DNA of 64,000 nt from CAWFZT01 sp963820415 (GTDB taxonomy: Bacteria; Chloroflexota; Anaerolineae; Anaerolineales; Anaerolineaceae): the NCBI GenBank assembly GCA_963820415.1, contig CAWFZT010000006.1, positions 868,001-932,000 of the forward strand. Reading direction: 5' to 3'. A model generated the notes under the pieces. The model searched no databases. It was given only the letters and a program-made list of their open reading frames with translations, and was not told the origin of the DNA. The first letter of the stretch is position 1. Each line of letters starts with the position of its first letter. Shown here one piece after another: positions 46,322 to 54,311 of this stretch. The translations under genes were made by a program, and so were the position numbers.

Positions 46322-47155
46322 TCAACCTACTTCAAACCAATATTGATTTGGCTTATCATGATTCAAAATCACATATTCATCAGAAAAATATACCATCAAC
46401 TTATTTATTTCATTCACGATTTCAGGTTGAGAATTTACGAATAAATACTGTTCAGGGTCATTCCAAGTTAGTTGAGCTAGAAAATTGGGGGATAATGGGA
46501 GAATTATTTCGAGGTATGGGGATTCTAATCCGAAAAACGAGAGTGGTTTATTTGCTAACCATATTGAAGGATCAAGCCAAAGTACAGGATTATCAGATGT
46601 TATAAAACCAGTTGCCCTAGAAGTCACCATTATAGTAAATTTCATCTTGAGCAAAACTGGTACGGTAATATTAAGGAAGTTAGATATATGATATGGAAGG
46701 GGTTGAACCTTTAAATTCTCTATTTGTTTGTAGAGCTCTGGCATATTTCGGTCTATGCCCATACTTTGATATATGATTAGAAGATCGTTCCATATTCCTT
46801 TTTGCTCTCGCTTTTGTAATTTTGTTCGTGCAAACGTTGACGCAATAAACACAACTATGGATTGAAATTCGATATCAGTTATTGGGCGCTTTGCCTGAAT
46901 TGATTTTCTTGCTGCAAGAAAATCATCTTCGATTTTGTGCAAATAGTGTTCTACCTCAAGATTTCTATTTCCATACTCATCAAAAACTGTAAAGAAATCT
47001 GTTTCATTGAAAATATTTTGGGGAGCCTTGTTATCTACCGATTGCCCATCCTTTGAAACAAGCCAGACATAAGGTGTGTATCCTGTGGGAGTTCTAGGAT
47101 CACACCATTCTTTTAGATATGCTGCTGTTACGATATGTTGCTTTTTATAGTCCAT
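46322..47155 (-). CDS. DUF4238-family protein in an integron cassette
   Basis: A 277-residue protein starting MDYKKQHIVTAAYLKEWCD, the opening of DUF4238 proteins (K-x-QHxxxxxYL). Other blocks are FASTFARTKLQKREQ-like text, GFITSDNPVLWLD and LPLSPNFLAQLTW. The biochemical role is unknown; members turn up in mobile and defence-rich loci. The gene is AT-rich compared with the chromosome and is bounded by attC sites at 46154-46279 and 47213-47338, making it a complete single-gene cassette. Confidence 0.8.
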   Translation of the reverse strand: MDYKKQHIVTAAYLKEWCDPRTPTGYTPYVWLVSKDGQSVDNKAPQNIFNETDFFTVFDEYGNRNLEVEHYLHKIEDDFLAARKSIQAKRPITDIEFQSIVVFIASTFARTKLQKREQKGIWNDLLIIYQSMGIDRNMPELYKQIENLKVQPLPYHISNFLNITVPVLLKMKFTIMVTSRATGFITSDNPVLWLDPSIWLANKPLSFFGLESPYLEIILPLSPNFLAQLTWNDPEQYLFVNSQPEIVNEINKLMVYFSDEYVILNHDKPNQYWFEVG

Positions 47156-47212
47156 ATTGATTTTTACGAATTTAAACCACCATATCGAAAGTTCTCTGTC
47201 TCATTTCAAGCA

Positions 47213-47338
47213 AGCTAACGGTATGGCTCACCGGCGGGGCGAATTGGCGGGCCGACACGATCATTATGGCATGAAACTCAGATAACGCGCTGCAGTATCG
47301 CGGGGCGTTAGCCACGTCCGGTGGAGCCAGTGTTGGGC
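47213..47338 (-). other. Integron attC site (after unknown-protein cassette)
   Basis: Minus-strand boxes GCCCAAC (47338-47332) and GTTAGCT (47219-47213). Inner arms GGCTCACCGG and CCGGTGGAGCC pair with one extra base, as in the neighbouring site. It is 126 bp long, and the end of the preceding cassette's coding sequence runs into it. Confidence 0.88.
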
Positions 47339-47973
47339 TGTGTTGACGTTTCTTCTTTGCCTAAAATCGTATAACTTATCGTCTCAAGCAACTGATAATC
47401 CCATATCTGTATTTCGTAGTTGATATGTTGCGCCTTATACTTTTGATGGATTTGTTCTATCATCGAAAATGGGAAAACCTTGTTATGGTCTTGTAAAACA
47501 ACATGACCATCCCCATCTCCTCGGCACGTTATTCCAGATTCCATTGCCCTTTTCCAATATGCAGTGTGACTGTCGTTCAAGGTAAATGTTATATTTTTTA
47601 TGTCTTTGATATCCTGAATCTTCACCATCAATATATGAGGCTCTATTTCACCATGTCCCATTCTTTGCTGTCCCAATTCTATGGCCTTCTGCTTTGTAAT
47701 GTTGGGATAAAGATAAAAGTATACAGGGATTTTTTCCTTCAAGCTCCCGTATTCTTGAGTATAGTCCTCATATAGTTCTTTTTCGACGAATAGTCTTCTC
47801 TTCAAATAATCATGACGTTCGCTTTTGGCAAATCTTGGCCAATACCACCCTTTTTGGGAAGAAATCTTATTGCAAATTTCATCTACTTGGGAATTTCCTG
47901 CCATAGTGATCGTCTTGAAAAGGTATTCTTTGTCATTGAAGAAATGAACAAGGAATTGTAGGTCATCATCCAT
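47308..47973 (-). CDS. Unknown protein in an integron cassette
   Basis: A 221-residue protein starting at MDDDLQFLVHFFNDKEYLF (ATG 47973); a longer frame to 48078 runs back into attC sequence and is rejected. The C-terminal residues TQPNTGSTGRG are encoded by the attC itself, so the stop lies inside the site. Recognisable blocks are ITFTLNDSHTAYWKRAMESG and YEIQIWDYQLLE. It contains no membrane segment. I do not recognise a family; an enzyme of the ADP-ribosyltransferase-like or toxin class is possible but unsupported. Confidence 0.7.
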   Translation of the reverse strand: MDDDLQFLVHFFNDKEYLFKTITMAGNSQVDEICNKISSQKGWYWPRFAKSERHDYLKRRLFVEKELYEDYTQEYGSLKEKIPVYFYLYPNITKQKAIELGQQRMGHGEIEPHILMVKIQDIKDIKNITFTLNDSHTAYWKRAMESGITCRGDGDGHVVLQDHNKVFPFSMIEQIHQKYKAQHINYEIQIWDYQLLETISYTILGKEETSTQPNTGSTGRG

Positions 47974-47998
47974 GTTTTTCACTATCCCATATTGCACA

Positions 47999-48175
47999 GC
48001 CCAACGGTATGCGTTACCCGCTGGTGGGCGGGACAAGATGAAGCTGATTTGACGGAAAATGTTTGGGCACGTAGTCAACTCCTTTTAGCGGGGCGAATCC
48101 CACCAGTCGTGACGGCCTGTGTCAGGACTGGCACACGCCCTTGGTGCGCCCGAAGGGGCGGGGCAAGTGTTACAT
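47999..48175 (-). other. Probable degenerate attC site
   Basis: The box GCCCAAC (plus 47999-48005, GTTGGGC on the minus strand) is good. The partner at 48169-48175 (ATGTAAC on the minus strand) departs from consensus. The span of 177 bp is long and I could not pair the inner arms fully. Position between the DUF1254 stop and the next gene supports it. Confidence 0.5.
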
Positions 48176-48191
48176 TCGTATTGAATAAGGG

Positions 48192-48863
48192 TTACTGGCC
48201 GGGTTTCCATTGGCTCAACGGTGTGAGCTGGATCTTCTTCGTAAGGGCATAGACCGCCGCCACGTCGTTTTCGCTATCCACAAGGGCCCGCCCGACGACC
48301 AAGACTGAGTTGTGCGGCGAGGAGATCTGTTTCATTCCCTGCGGCACAGAACCCTGCCAACCCGGGCCGGTTATCAAGAAATCACCCGCAAGGGTACCCA
48401 TGGTGCGTTTGCCGACGTAGGCAAAGTCAGCGCCGTCCGAAGGATCAGTAAACTGAACACTGTAGTAGCGCCCGGAGAAATCCGGCACATGCAAGACTTG
48501 CGGCCCTTTGGAGAGATCGAGCCAGCCGCCGATATATAGCAAGTCATTGGCCCCTGTGGCTAACAAGCTGGAGCTTGGCGCCGAGGGCGAAGAGAGGTTG
48601 GGCACTGCGTAAAGCGTATTGACGGGAATCGGGCCACCGCCGAGCCCATGCTGAAGGACCGCTCTTTTGTAGGCACTGCACGTGATCGACGGCCAAAAAT
48701 AAATGAAAACGAACGTACCGAGTCCCCATATGATGACTGCCACTGCGGCGAACGGAAAGAGCGGGCTCCTCACCACAATGAACTGCCTGTAGACAAACCA
48801 TGCAAGGATTGCCAGGATGACGAATGTAACAAGATAGCTGTGTTTCAGAATAAACTTGTTCAT
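48192..48863 (-). CDS. DUF1254-domain protein
   Basis: A 223-residue protein with two N-terminal hydrophobic segments (residues 8-26 and 36-56), then the DUF1254 domain: NDLLYIGGWLDLSKGPQVL, GRYYSVQFTDPSDGADFAYVG and NSVLVVGRALVDSENDV. ATG 48863 lies one base after the DUF1214 stop, so they are coupled. DUF1254 and DUF1214 commonly occur together, often in one protein; the function is unknown. It ends 17 bases before the putative attC. Confidence 0.85.
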   Translation of the reverse strand: MNKFILKHSYLVTFVILAILAWFVYRQFIVVRSPLFPFAAVAVIIWGLGTFVFIYFWPSITCSAYKRAVLQHGLGGGPIPVNTLYAVPNLSSPSAPSSSLLATGANDLLYIGGWLDLSKGPQVLHVPDFSGRYYSVQFTDPSDGADFAYVGKRTMGTLAGDFLITGPGWQGSVPQGMKQISSPHNSVLVVGRALVDSENDVAAVYALTKKIQLTPLSQWKPGQ

Positions 48864-48864
48864 A

Positions 48865-49467
48865 TCACTGCACTTTAATGACTGGCGGCACGTGGTACTC
48901 GCCGTCGAGAACTGCACGGCCGGGCAGATACGCACGGAGCATAAGCTTGAAGTTGCCTGCCGGCGCAGGCAGCCAGTTGGGCTCGTGCCCTGTGGGAGCC
49001 GTGCTCTGGAGATAAATATCGATCGAGCCATCGGCGTTCGGTACGAGGCCGGAGCGGTCGCCGAGGCTGTGGCGATCGATCGGGTTATTCACCATATAAC
49101 CTACAACATCAGTAATCGTGAGCGACCAAAAAGCATCGTTCGGCGGAAGCTCGCCTTCCGGAAAATGCAGGAGGTAATCGTGCCGGCCGTTCAGCGTCTT
49201 CTCCGTGCTATCGATGGTTGTCGTCCAGTACGCCGCCTCTTCCACCACATTGACCGCGGGCAGGAATTTGGCGCTTGCGGCACGCAGGAGGATGCCATTG
49301 CCGGGCTGGCCGCATTTCAAGGTGGTGCTCCAACCGTTGACGGTCGTTGTCATGGCCGTGACCACAGCGTTCATAATGATATTTGCCGTGATAAACGCCA
49401 GCACGCCGCCGACGATGATTCCCTGTACGACGTGAGAGACTGAGAGCATTGCGAGGATATTTGCCAT
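48865..49467 (-). CDS. DUF1214-domain protein
   Basis: A 200-residue protein with an N-terminal hydrophobic segment (about residues 10-35), probably a membrane anchor. The DUF1214 domain follows, with HDYLLHFPEGELPPNDAFWS, NPIDRHSLGDRSGL and NWLPAPAGNFKLMLRAYLPG. It is coupled to the DUF1254 gene downstream. The combination of two separate proteins in one cassette is unusual, because most integron cassettes carry a single gene. Function unknown. Confidence 0.88.
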   Translation of the reverse strand: MANILAMLSVSHVVQGIIVGGVLAFITANIIMNAVVTAMTTTVNGWSTTLKCGQPGNGILLRAASAKFLPAVNVVEEAAYWTTTIDSTEKTLNGRHDYLLHFPEGELPPNDAFWSLTITDVVGYMVNNPIDRHSLGDRSGLVPNADGSIDIYLQSTAPTGHEPNWLPAPAGNFKLMLRAYLPGRAVLDGEYHVPPVIKVQ

Positions 49468-49586
49468 TCGCTTATTATACTTTTACTCGGGATTGGGTCA
49501 AACGTCGAACAAAAGAACCATCTGTGGGTAACCGGATCAAGATGACAATACGGCTAACTTTCATCGTTGGTTCAAGTCCGTTTGGG

Positions 49587-49727
49587 TCACTTTTGGATTG
49601 AACCGCTGAGTGGCGTGAGCTGTATCTGTTTCGCGAGTCCATAGGCAATCGAAAGGTCGATATCGCTGTATACGAGCACGCGGCCGATAACGAGCACGCT
49701 GTTGTTAGGCGAAGGGCTCGCATGCAT
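49587..49727 (-). pseudogene. C-terminal remnant of a second DUF1254 gene
   Basis: The minus strand reads SPNNSVLVIGRVLVYSDIDL and AYGLAKQIQLTPLS before a stop at 49587. This matches the C terminus of the intact DUF1254 protein (SPHNSVLVVGRALVDSEND and KKIQLTPLS). All upstream domain sequence is missing, so it is a truncated paralogue. Confidence 0.75.
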
Positions 49728-49729
49728 TG

Positions 49730-50205
49730 TCAAAGCCCGGTATTAAATTCGATGCTTTTTTTCATAGCATTCAAGGTATCCTGTGTTTCTCGTGCAATTT
49801 TTCTTTTTATGAAGAAATTTAGCAACCACACTATCAATTTTGAACTTGAATAGAAATGTGACATTTCTACTTTGGTGGAGTTACCACTTACCTTTGAAAG
49901 GTTTGACTCTACTACATAGTCAGGCAGTAATTTCGTGATCCCCATTGTACTTGTGGAAAAACGGTAACGAGTTTTTGCATCGGAACAATTTCAATATCTT
50001 TTTCAATACAGGTATTCTTCCCATCTTTTAAATGGCATTGATAAAATACGCCAGTTTCTCGAAACTGTTTGCCCGAAATTAAGTCAACTTTATTTACACG
50101 CGGATGATACTCTGCAATTTTTGACAAGTCCATATTAAATTCCCATACTTTTTCCAAAGGGGCATTAATTATCACTTCCTGCTTCGATTGAAATTTTGGT
50201 CTCAT
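49730..50205 (-). pseudogene. SRPBCC-family protein, frameshifted
   Basis: Starts at ATG 50205 with AAGGAGG four bases upstream. The first part reads KQEVIINAPLEKVWEFNMDL, an SRPBCC/START opening, to FPQVQWG. It continues in another frame from about 49945 (ITKLLPDYVVESNLSK, MSHFYSSSKLIVWLL) to 49730. A missing A in CAATGGGG would explain the shift. The repaired protein would be about 158 residues. It is the first gene of the large cassette. Confidence 0.75.
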
Positions 50206-50254
50206 AGTGCCTCCTTCTAAATAATATTTTTTGGCTAATTCTTACGAGCCTTTC

Positions 50255-50314
50255 GCCTAACGGTTGGGTTCAGCCGCGTAGCGGAGCAACGTCGGCTGCA
50301 ACCCATTGTTGGGC
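50255..50314 (-). other. Classic 60-bp integron attC site
   Basis: Minus-strand boxes GCCCAAC (50314-50308) and GTTAGGC (50261-50255). Inner arms GGGTTCAGCCG and CGGCTGCAACCC are complementary except for one extrahelical base, the hallmark of attC. The central loop is short. This is the cleanest site in the array. Confidence 0.95.
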
Positions 50315-50362
50315 GCGTTTTGACCTTTATCGAAACCATTCCAAAAGGAATTTCCTTTTCAC

Positions 50363-51104
50363 CTACGGCGTCAAAGTTGCGGTTGGCATCGGTATCGAAG
50401 GTACAGTTACGGTTGGCGGTTGATACATGCCATAGCCATCCCAAGGTTTGTAATACGGGTCAAACTCCTTATCAGAGGTTCGAAATAGATTTTCATCTGA
50501 AAAGTTGAATTCCTTCCACTTCAGTTGTTTTTTGGATATCGTAAGTTTTGCCAGAGATCTCAGGCAAGGAAACTAACATTCTTATCGAATTCCAATAGAA
50601 TCTCGGATGGATTGTGCCGGGTGCGCCTTCTTGATCTACTGTTACATAATTTGGCTCTCCATATTTTTCAATGATCTCTCCCAAGGAAATTAAATCATTT
50701 GGGAGGAACCAAACTGCATTGACAATGTTTGTCTGTGTATCTACCTGTACATTTAGCCTGCCCGCACCACAGCTAAAAAGGAACCAGGAGACGTTTGGTT
50801 CTGTGAGACAATCAGAACTCGCAATACCGTTTTTCTCTAAAGTAGGCATTACTTGATCAAATTGGGTCTCTCCAGCTCGAATTCCAAAGACACATGGCGC
50901 GGAACATGGTACGCCAGATATGATGCCCCCGTCGCCAATATTTATTGCATATATGACACTGTAATAAAACCTTATTATAGAGGCTGGGTCCTTCTTATAG
51001 GCGAACCAGAGCAAAGCCATTGCAATAATTAGGAGTGATACTCCTCCTCCGAGTATAAACCGACTCCATTTCACAGATTTGCCTAGTGGAAGAGAATTGG
51101 TCAT
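50363..51104 (-). pseudogene. Membrane-anchored cassette protein, frameshifted near its 3' end
   Basis: ATG 51104 follows AAGGAG. The protein has an N-terminal membrane segment (FILGGGVSLLIIAMALLWF) and an external domain with SGVPCSAPCVFGIRAGET and CLTEPNVSWFLFSCGAG, with four or more cysteines that could form disulfides. The main frame stops at 50493. Coding-like sequence continues in another frame (EFNFSDENLFRTSDKEFDP, YYKPWDGYGMYQPP) to a TAG at 50363, implying one extra base near 50509-50516. The family is not recognised. Confidence 0.7.
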
Positions 51105-51154
51105 AAGAGGCTCCTTCCATTTCTGATGCTTCAGAACACAGAGGTGAGTGAACC

Positions 51155-51283
51155 GCCCAACGGTTTGCGTTACTGGCGCTGGGGCGGGCGTGGACAATGC
51201 TTGGGAGCAGTATAAACTCGAAGCCAGAAAAATGCCTGAAAAACCGCACCGTACCCACCTGTACCTTGCGCGCTTTGTTGGGC
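51155..51283 (-). other. Integron attC site (after lipoprotein cassette)
   Basis: Minus-strand boxes GCCCAAC (51283-51277) and GTTGGGC (51161-51155), 129 bp apart overall. Inner arms are only partly complementary by eye. It lies 26 bases beyond the repaired lipoprotein stop. Confidence 0.7.
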
Positions 51284-51308
51284 TGTGTTGGATAAACAGG
51301 CACCATGA

Positions 51309-51883
51309 TTATTTGATAACCACAGTAGAAAGAACTTTATCCAAAACCTTTATCAAGGTGTCATTTTGTTCAGGCGTTCCTATCATATATCCATCAAGTG
51401 AAAGGCGATAATTTTTTGTGTATAAAAACACTGTCCATACTGTCCAGCCAGAACGATTTTCTATTTTTTAACACCTGATAAATTCGATACGAGAGTAGAT
51501 AATCCTGCAACATCACAACCTTCCTCAGTTATTGCACAAGGTAGTGCATAGATTTCTAACCTTGCTGTACCTGCAACTTGATAGTCCGAAGTATCACCAC
51601 CAACTTCGCCAATTCGTTCAAAATCTTGAATATAGGTTTGACCCTCTAAACCTGGCTCGCTTTTGGTTGAACCTGGATACACATACCAATCTTGAGGGTA
51701 ACGAAGGCTATATTGAATTGTCCCAACATCTGACGTAAATTTACTCGAAAATTCCTTCCAATTGTCAGATGTAAGTGCCGAAATTGGAACAGCCGTTTCA
51801 TTTGGAGCGACTTTAGCCACTGGCGCACATGATACCAAGATAAAAACGACAAGCAAAACCATGACGTTGTTTTTGGTTTTCAT
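51309..51883 (-). pseudogene. Lipoprotein in an integron cassette, frameshifted
   Basis: The signal peptide ends in a lipobox (FILVSC), so the product should be lipid-anchored outside the membrane. The body has YSLRYPQDWYVYPGS and DYQVAGTARLEIYALPC. The frame stops at 51461 in a run of six A residues. With one more A it continues as IENRSGWTVWTVFLYTKNYR to a TAA at 51309, giving about 191 residues. The run is a candidate for slippage or a homopolymer error. Function unknown. Confidence 0.78.
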
Positions 51884-51907
51884 TCACACCTTATTGTGCA
51901 AGGAACA

Positions 51908-52035
51908 GCCCAACGGAATGGCTCAGCGGCAGCGGCGGGACGGGCAGAGACTCCACAATCATTATTGCACATTTCTAGCAATTCATGCCGGCGCGGAGCG
52001 GCAGAGCCGCTGTCCGACTGGAGCCGGTGTTAGGT
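51908..52035 (-). other. Integron attC site (after HEPN cassette)
   Basis: Minus-strand boxes ACCTAAC (52035-52029) and GTTGGGC (51914-51908). Inner arms CGGCTCCAGTCGG and the opposing GGCTCAGCGG pair with one unpaired base. Length 128 bp, directly after the gene's stop at 52040. Confidence 0.85.
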
Positions 52036-52039
52036 GCGT

Positions 52040-52807
52040 TTATGCCACACAAACACTGTTTCTTGTAACAGCTGTAAAACCAAGCCTATCAAGGTACAAA
52101 GGAAATTCAGTCAAAAGGATTTCGTTGCAGACGGAAATTAAAAATTCTATATCTTCAATAACCTTATCAACCTGTGTTTTTCCTATGGGCTGTAGGGCAA
52201 TCTTGGGTCTATCGCAGTTGTGGATACAATCATTTCGCCTTTGAAATATTTCTTGATATCGCTCTTCAAAATGCTTAAGAGCCTGTTTCTTAGCAGTCTC
52301 TCTGTTATTCCCGGGTAATCTCCTGTACTCAGTTTTTGAGATACCGAAAAGCCTGAACTGCAATTCCCTGTGAAGAATCCACGTTTCAACAGTGTCTACG
52401 TTAATGATTTTATGTCCGTCTCTACAGAATTGATTAAAAAGTCCTTTTATCTCTTCCAAAGACAGAACACTTTCCTTTTCGATTAATTCCCGTGCTGCCA
52501 TTCTCCAACGCCATCCTTCGTTTACCGAAGAACGAATAACTGCAACGACTGGTATCTTTAGGTTACTCAATCTGTCTGGAAGCCTAACACTTCTTTCCCT
52601 ACTTTTCGCCCTGAGCGTTCTTGCTATCAGATCACCATAGGCATCACAAAAATAAGCATCGCATGCTCCTACAGACATCATCCATGCGGAACGTAGAATA
52701 TCATCTTGTTCAGTTTCGTTATCCAATCTTTCGGCCAACAAAACTAGGCTTTTTGCTCGTTGAATATCTTCGCTGAAATGTCTGATGGCAGTCTGGAGCA
52801 TTGGCAT
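52040..52807 (-). CDS. HEPN-domain protein (RiboL-PSP-HEPN-like) in an integron cassette
   Basis: A 255-residue helical protein with ILRSAWMMSVGACDAYFCDAY in the first half and FEERYQEIFQRRNDCIHNCDR near residue 200. RNDCIH fits the HEPN RNase signature RxxxxH, and the flanking pattern recalls RiboL-PSP-HEPN proteins. HEPN proteins are often RNases in defence and toxin systems; no antitoxin gene adjoins it, so its activity is uncertain. It forms a complete cassette bounded by attC sites and is AT-rich. Confidence 0.72.
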   Translation of the reverse strand: MPMLQTAIRHFSEDIQRAKSLVLLAERLDNETEQDDILRSAWMMSVGACDAYFCDAYGDLIARTLRAKSRERSVRLPDRLSNLKIPVVAVIRSSVNEGWRWRMAARELIEKESVLSLEEIKGLFNQFCRDGHKIINVDTVETWILHRELQFRLFGISKTEYRRLPGNNRETAKKQALKHFEERYQEIFQRRNDCIHNCDRPKIALQPIGKTQVDKVIEDIEFLISVCNEILLTEFPLYLDRLGFTAVTRNSVCVA

Positions 52808-52858
52808 ATTCGTTTACTCAAATGGAGCAAAATTCTGACCGTAATAAGCAAATTTAGC

Positions 52859-52956
52859 ACCCAACGATTAGCGTCAGCCGCCACGCCCATCGAACACACA
52901 CATCCTGATCGACACCGCCGCCGCGGGCGCGAGTCGGCTGCACGCACTTGTTAGGC
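52859..52956 (-). other. Integron attC site (after Nudix cassette)
   Basis: Minus-strand boxes GCCTAAC (52956-52950) and GTTGGGT (52865-52859). Inner arms GCGTCAGCCG and CGGCTGCACGC pair with one extrahelical base. The gene's TAA stop is part of the GCCTAAC box, as in many integron cassettes. Confidence 0.93.
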
Positions 52957-53376
52957 GCCGGTGACAGAGCGGAGGATTGCAAGATCGACCTCATCAATAT
53001 CGCCGATGTAACAGGAGAAATTCCATAGCGTGATTCGAACCCACTCCGGATTCTCGCGGAACTCAGCAAGCTCGTGGAGCGGTGTCGAGTAGACTGCAGT
53101 GAACTTCCGCTCGCCCGTGGGACGAAGCATCTCGGCAAGACACTCGAAGCGGAGCTCATGTGCGACCTGGCAGGCCTCTTCATGAAGCTCACGAGTTGCG
53201 CACGCCCGAGCTGTCTCCCCTTCTTCGATTCGACCCGCAGGAGCCTCCCACTGATTTCTGTAGCGATTGAATCCCAACAGGAACTTGCTGCCGCATTTCG
53301 CGACGACGAGCGCAGCGGTAATTGGTGTGCACTGTCTCTCTAGATCGTCCTCGTCGCCTCGGACGATTGCAAGCAA
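52951..53376 (-). CDS. Nudix hydrolase, first cassette of the array
   Basis: A 141-residue Nudix protein. The box GRIEEGETARACATRELHEE (about residues 51-70) has the GX5EX7REUXEE core, with Cys where Gly usually closes the motif. It hydrolyses a nucleoside diphosphate linked to another group. The stop codon is supplied by the attC. A core-site GTTAGGT lies at 53429-53423 just before the cassette, consistent with the attI end. It is GC-richer than the other cassettes. Confidence 0.9.
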   Translation of the reverse strand: MLAIVRGDEDDLERQCTPITAALVVAKCGSKFLLGFNRYRNQWEAPAGRIEEGETARACATRELHEEACQVAHELRFECLAEMLRPTGERKFTAVYSTPLHELAEFRENPEWVRITLWNFSCYIGDIDEVDLAILRSVTGA

Positions 53377-53422
53377 CCGATACCCTTGTTAATTCGAGGC
53401 AATTGTCATCGTCATTTCGCGC

Positions 53423-53750
53423 ACCTAACTATTAATTATACTGATTCTTGATATGCTGCAATTACACAGTTTTACTGCTCTGTCATGGTTGAATATTCTA
53501 CAATAAGTTGTGTAATTAGCTTTTGACAAAGACAATTATTTTCTTCACCGAATCAATTATAGCCCCCGTTAGAAAAAAATATTTTACATGACCAACACCG
53601 CCATTTAATGCAGTCTTAAATACCGATTTACAACCATACAAATCGGACGCTTACAGAATAGTTCACGAAAAATCTTCGCCTATTCATTGAGGAAAATATG
53701 AAAGATACACCTTGATATCAATTGTTTTGGTCTACAGATCAACAATATAC
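53423..53750 (-). other. Possible attI-side region of the cassette array
   Basis: A lone core box GTTAGGT (minus strand, 53429-53423) precedes the Nudix cassette with no partner box or folded attC. Upstream is an AT-rich, gene-free stretch with an inverted repeat (ATTACACA near 53462 and TGTGTAAT near 53510). That is where an attI site or cassette promoter would be expected. No integrase gene is present. No other gene is seen here. Confidence 0.4.
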
Positions 53751-53751
53751 G

Positions 53752-53792
53752 CTCCGGTTCTGACGCTCAGTGCTCAGAACCGGAGTTTTTTT
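53752..53792 (+). terminator. Strong terminator with no assigned upstream gene
   Basis: A 12-bp stem, CTCCGGTTCTGA (53752-53763) and TCAGAACCGGAG (53774-53785), followed by seven T residues, on the plus strand. No plus-strand gene precedes it, so it may end a small RNA or a lost gene. Confidence 0.85.
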
Positions 53793-53846
53793 ATCCCCTA
53801 CAGCGCATAAAAGACACATCGCCTATTTAGAGTATGAGGTGCAGCC

Positions 53847-54020
53847 ATGGCACAAAGGTCTTTAAGTTACAACTCCCCCCAAAACCCTGACCCACAAAAA
53901 GATGGGACATCAGGAGATGATATAACCCATCCCCAGGAGCAGCAAACCTTGCCGGACAGGCTCCCGAAGAGCCTGATCGAATGGCTGGCGCGCATCAATC
54001 AACGTTATCTAGTGCTTTAG
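53847..54020 (+). CDS. Small hypothetical protein, 57 residues
   Basis: ATG 53847 follows GAGGTGCAGCC. The protein is polar and Pro/Gln-rich in the first half, with a C-terminal helix LIEWLARINQRYLVL. No family recognised. The following 54021-54190 contains short hairpins but no gene. Confidence 0.4.
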   Translation: MAQRSLSYNSPQNPDPQKDGTSGDDITHPQEQQTLPDRLPKSLIEWLARINQRYLVL

Positions 54021-54194
54021 CGGAAAAGACAAAAAAATAGTAAACAATTTATCCGGGGAAAAGGTCACTCAGTATCCTGTAGAGTATTAAGAGAACCTTG
54101 CGAAGGCCTTCGGGAACCTTTGCAAGATAAATGAAAGGCAGAGAGGGTTGCGCACGCAACGCCCTCGGTCAGGGGATTTCTTAATTAAAAAAGG

Positions 54195-54282
54195 CGGAGA
54201 GGGTGGGATTCGAACCCACGGTGACGACGAGCGCCACAACGGTTTTCGAGACCGCCCCGATCGGCCACTCCGGCACCTCTCC
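54195..54282 (-). tRNA. tRNA-Ser (anticodon CGA)
   Basis: Class II tRNA on the minus strand. The acceptor GGAGAGG pairs with CCTCTCC, the anticodon loop is TCTCGAAAA with CGA, the variable arm is long, and the T loop is GGTTCGAATCC. It is followed by a T run on the minus strand. Reads UCG. Confidence 0.95.
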
Positions 54283-54311
54283 GACTTGGGGGTTATTATA
54301 ATCGAAAAAAG

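Noticed and set aside
49704..49710. GTTAGGC resembling an attC core box inside the large cassette
   Set aside because: It lies in the reading frame of the DUF1254 remnant (SPNNSVLV), and no complementary arms or partner box are found at a suitable distance.
46154..52956. CRISPR array interpretation of the repeated GCCCAACGG motifs
   Set aside because: The repeats flank whole genes at kilobase spacing and fold as attC sites; there are no short spacers.
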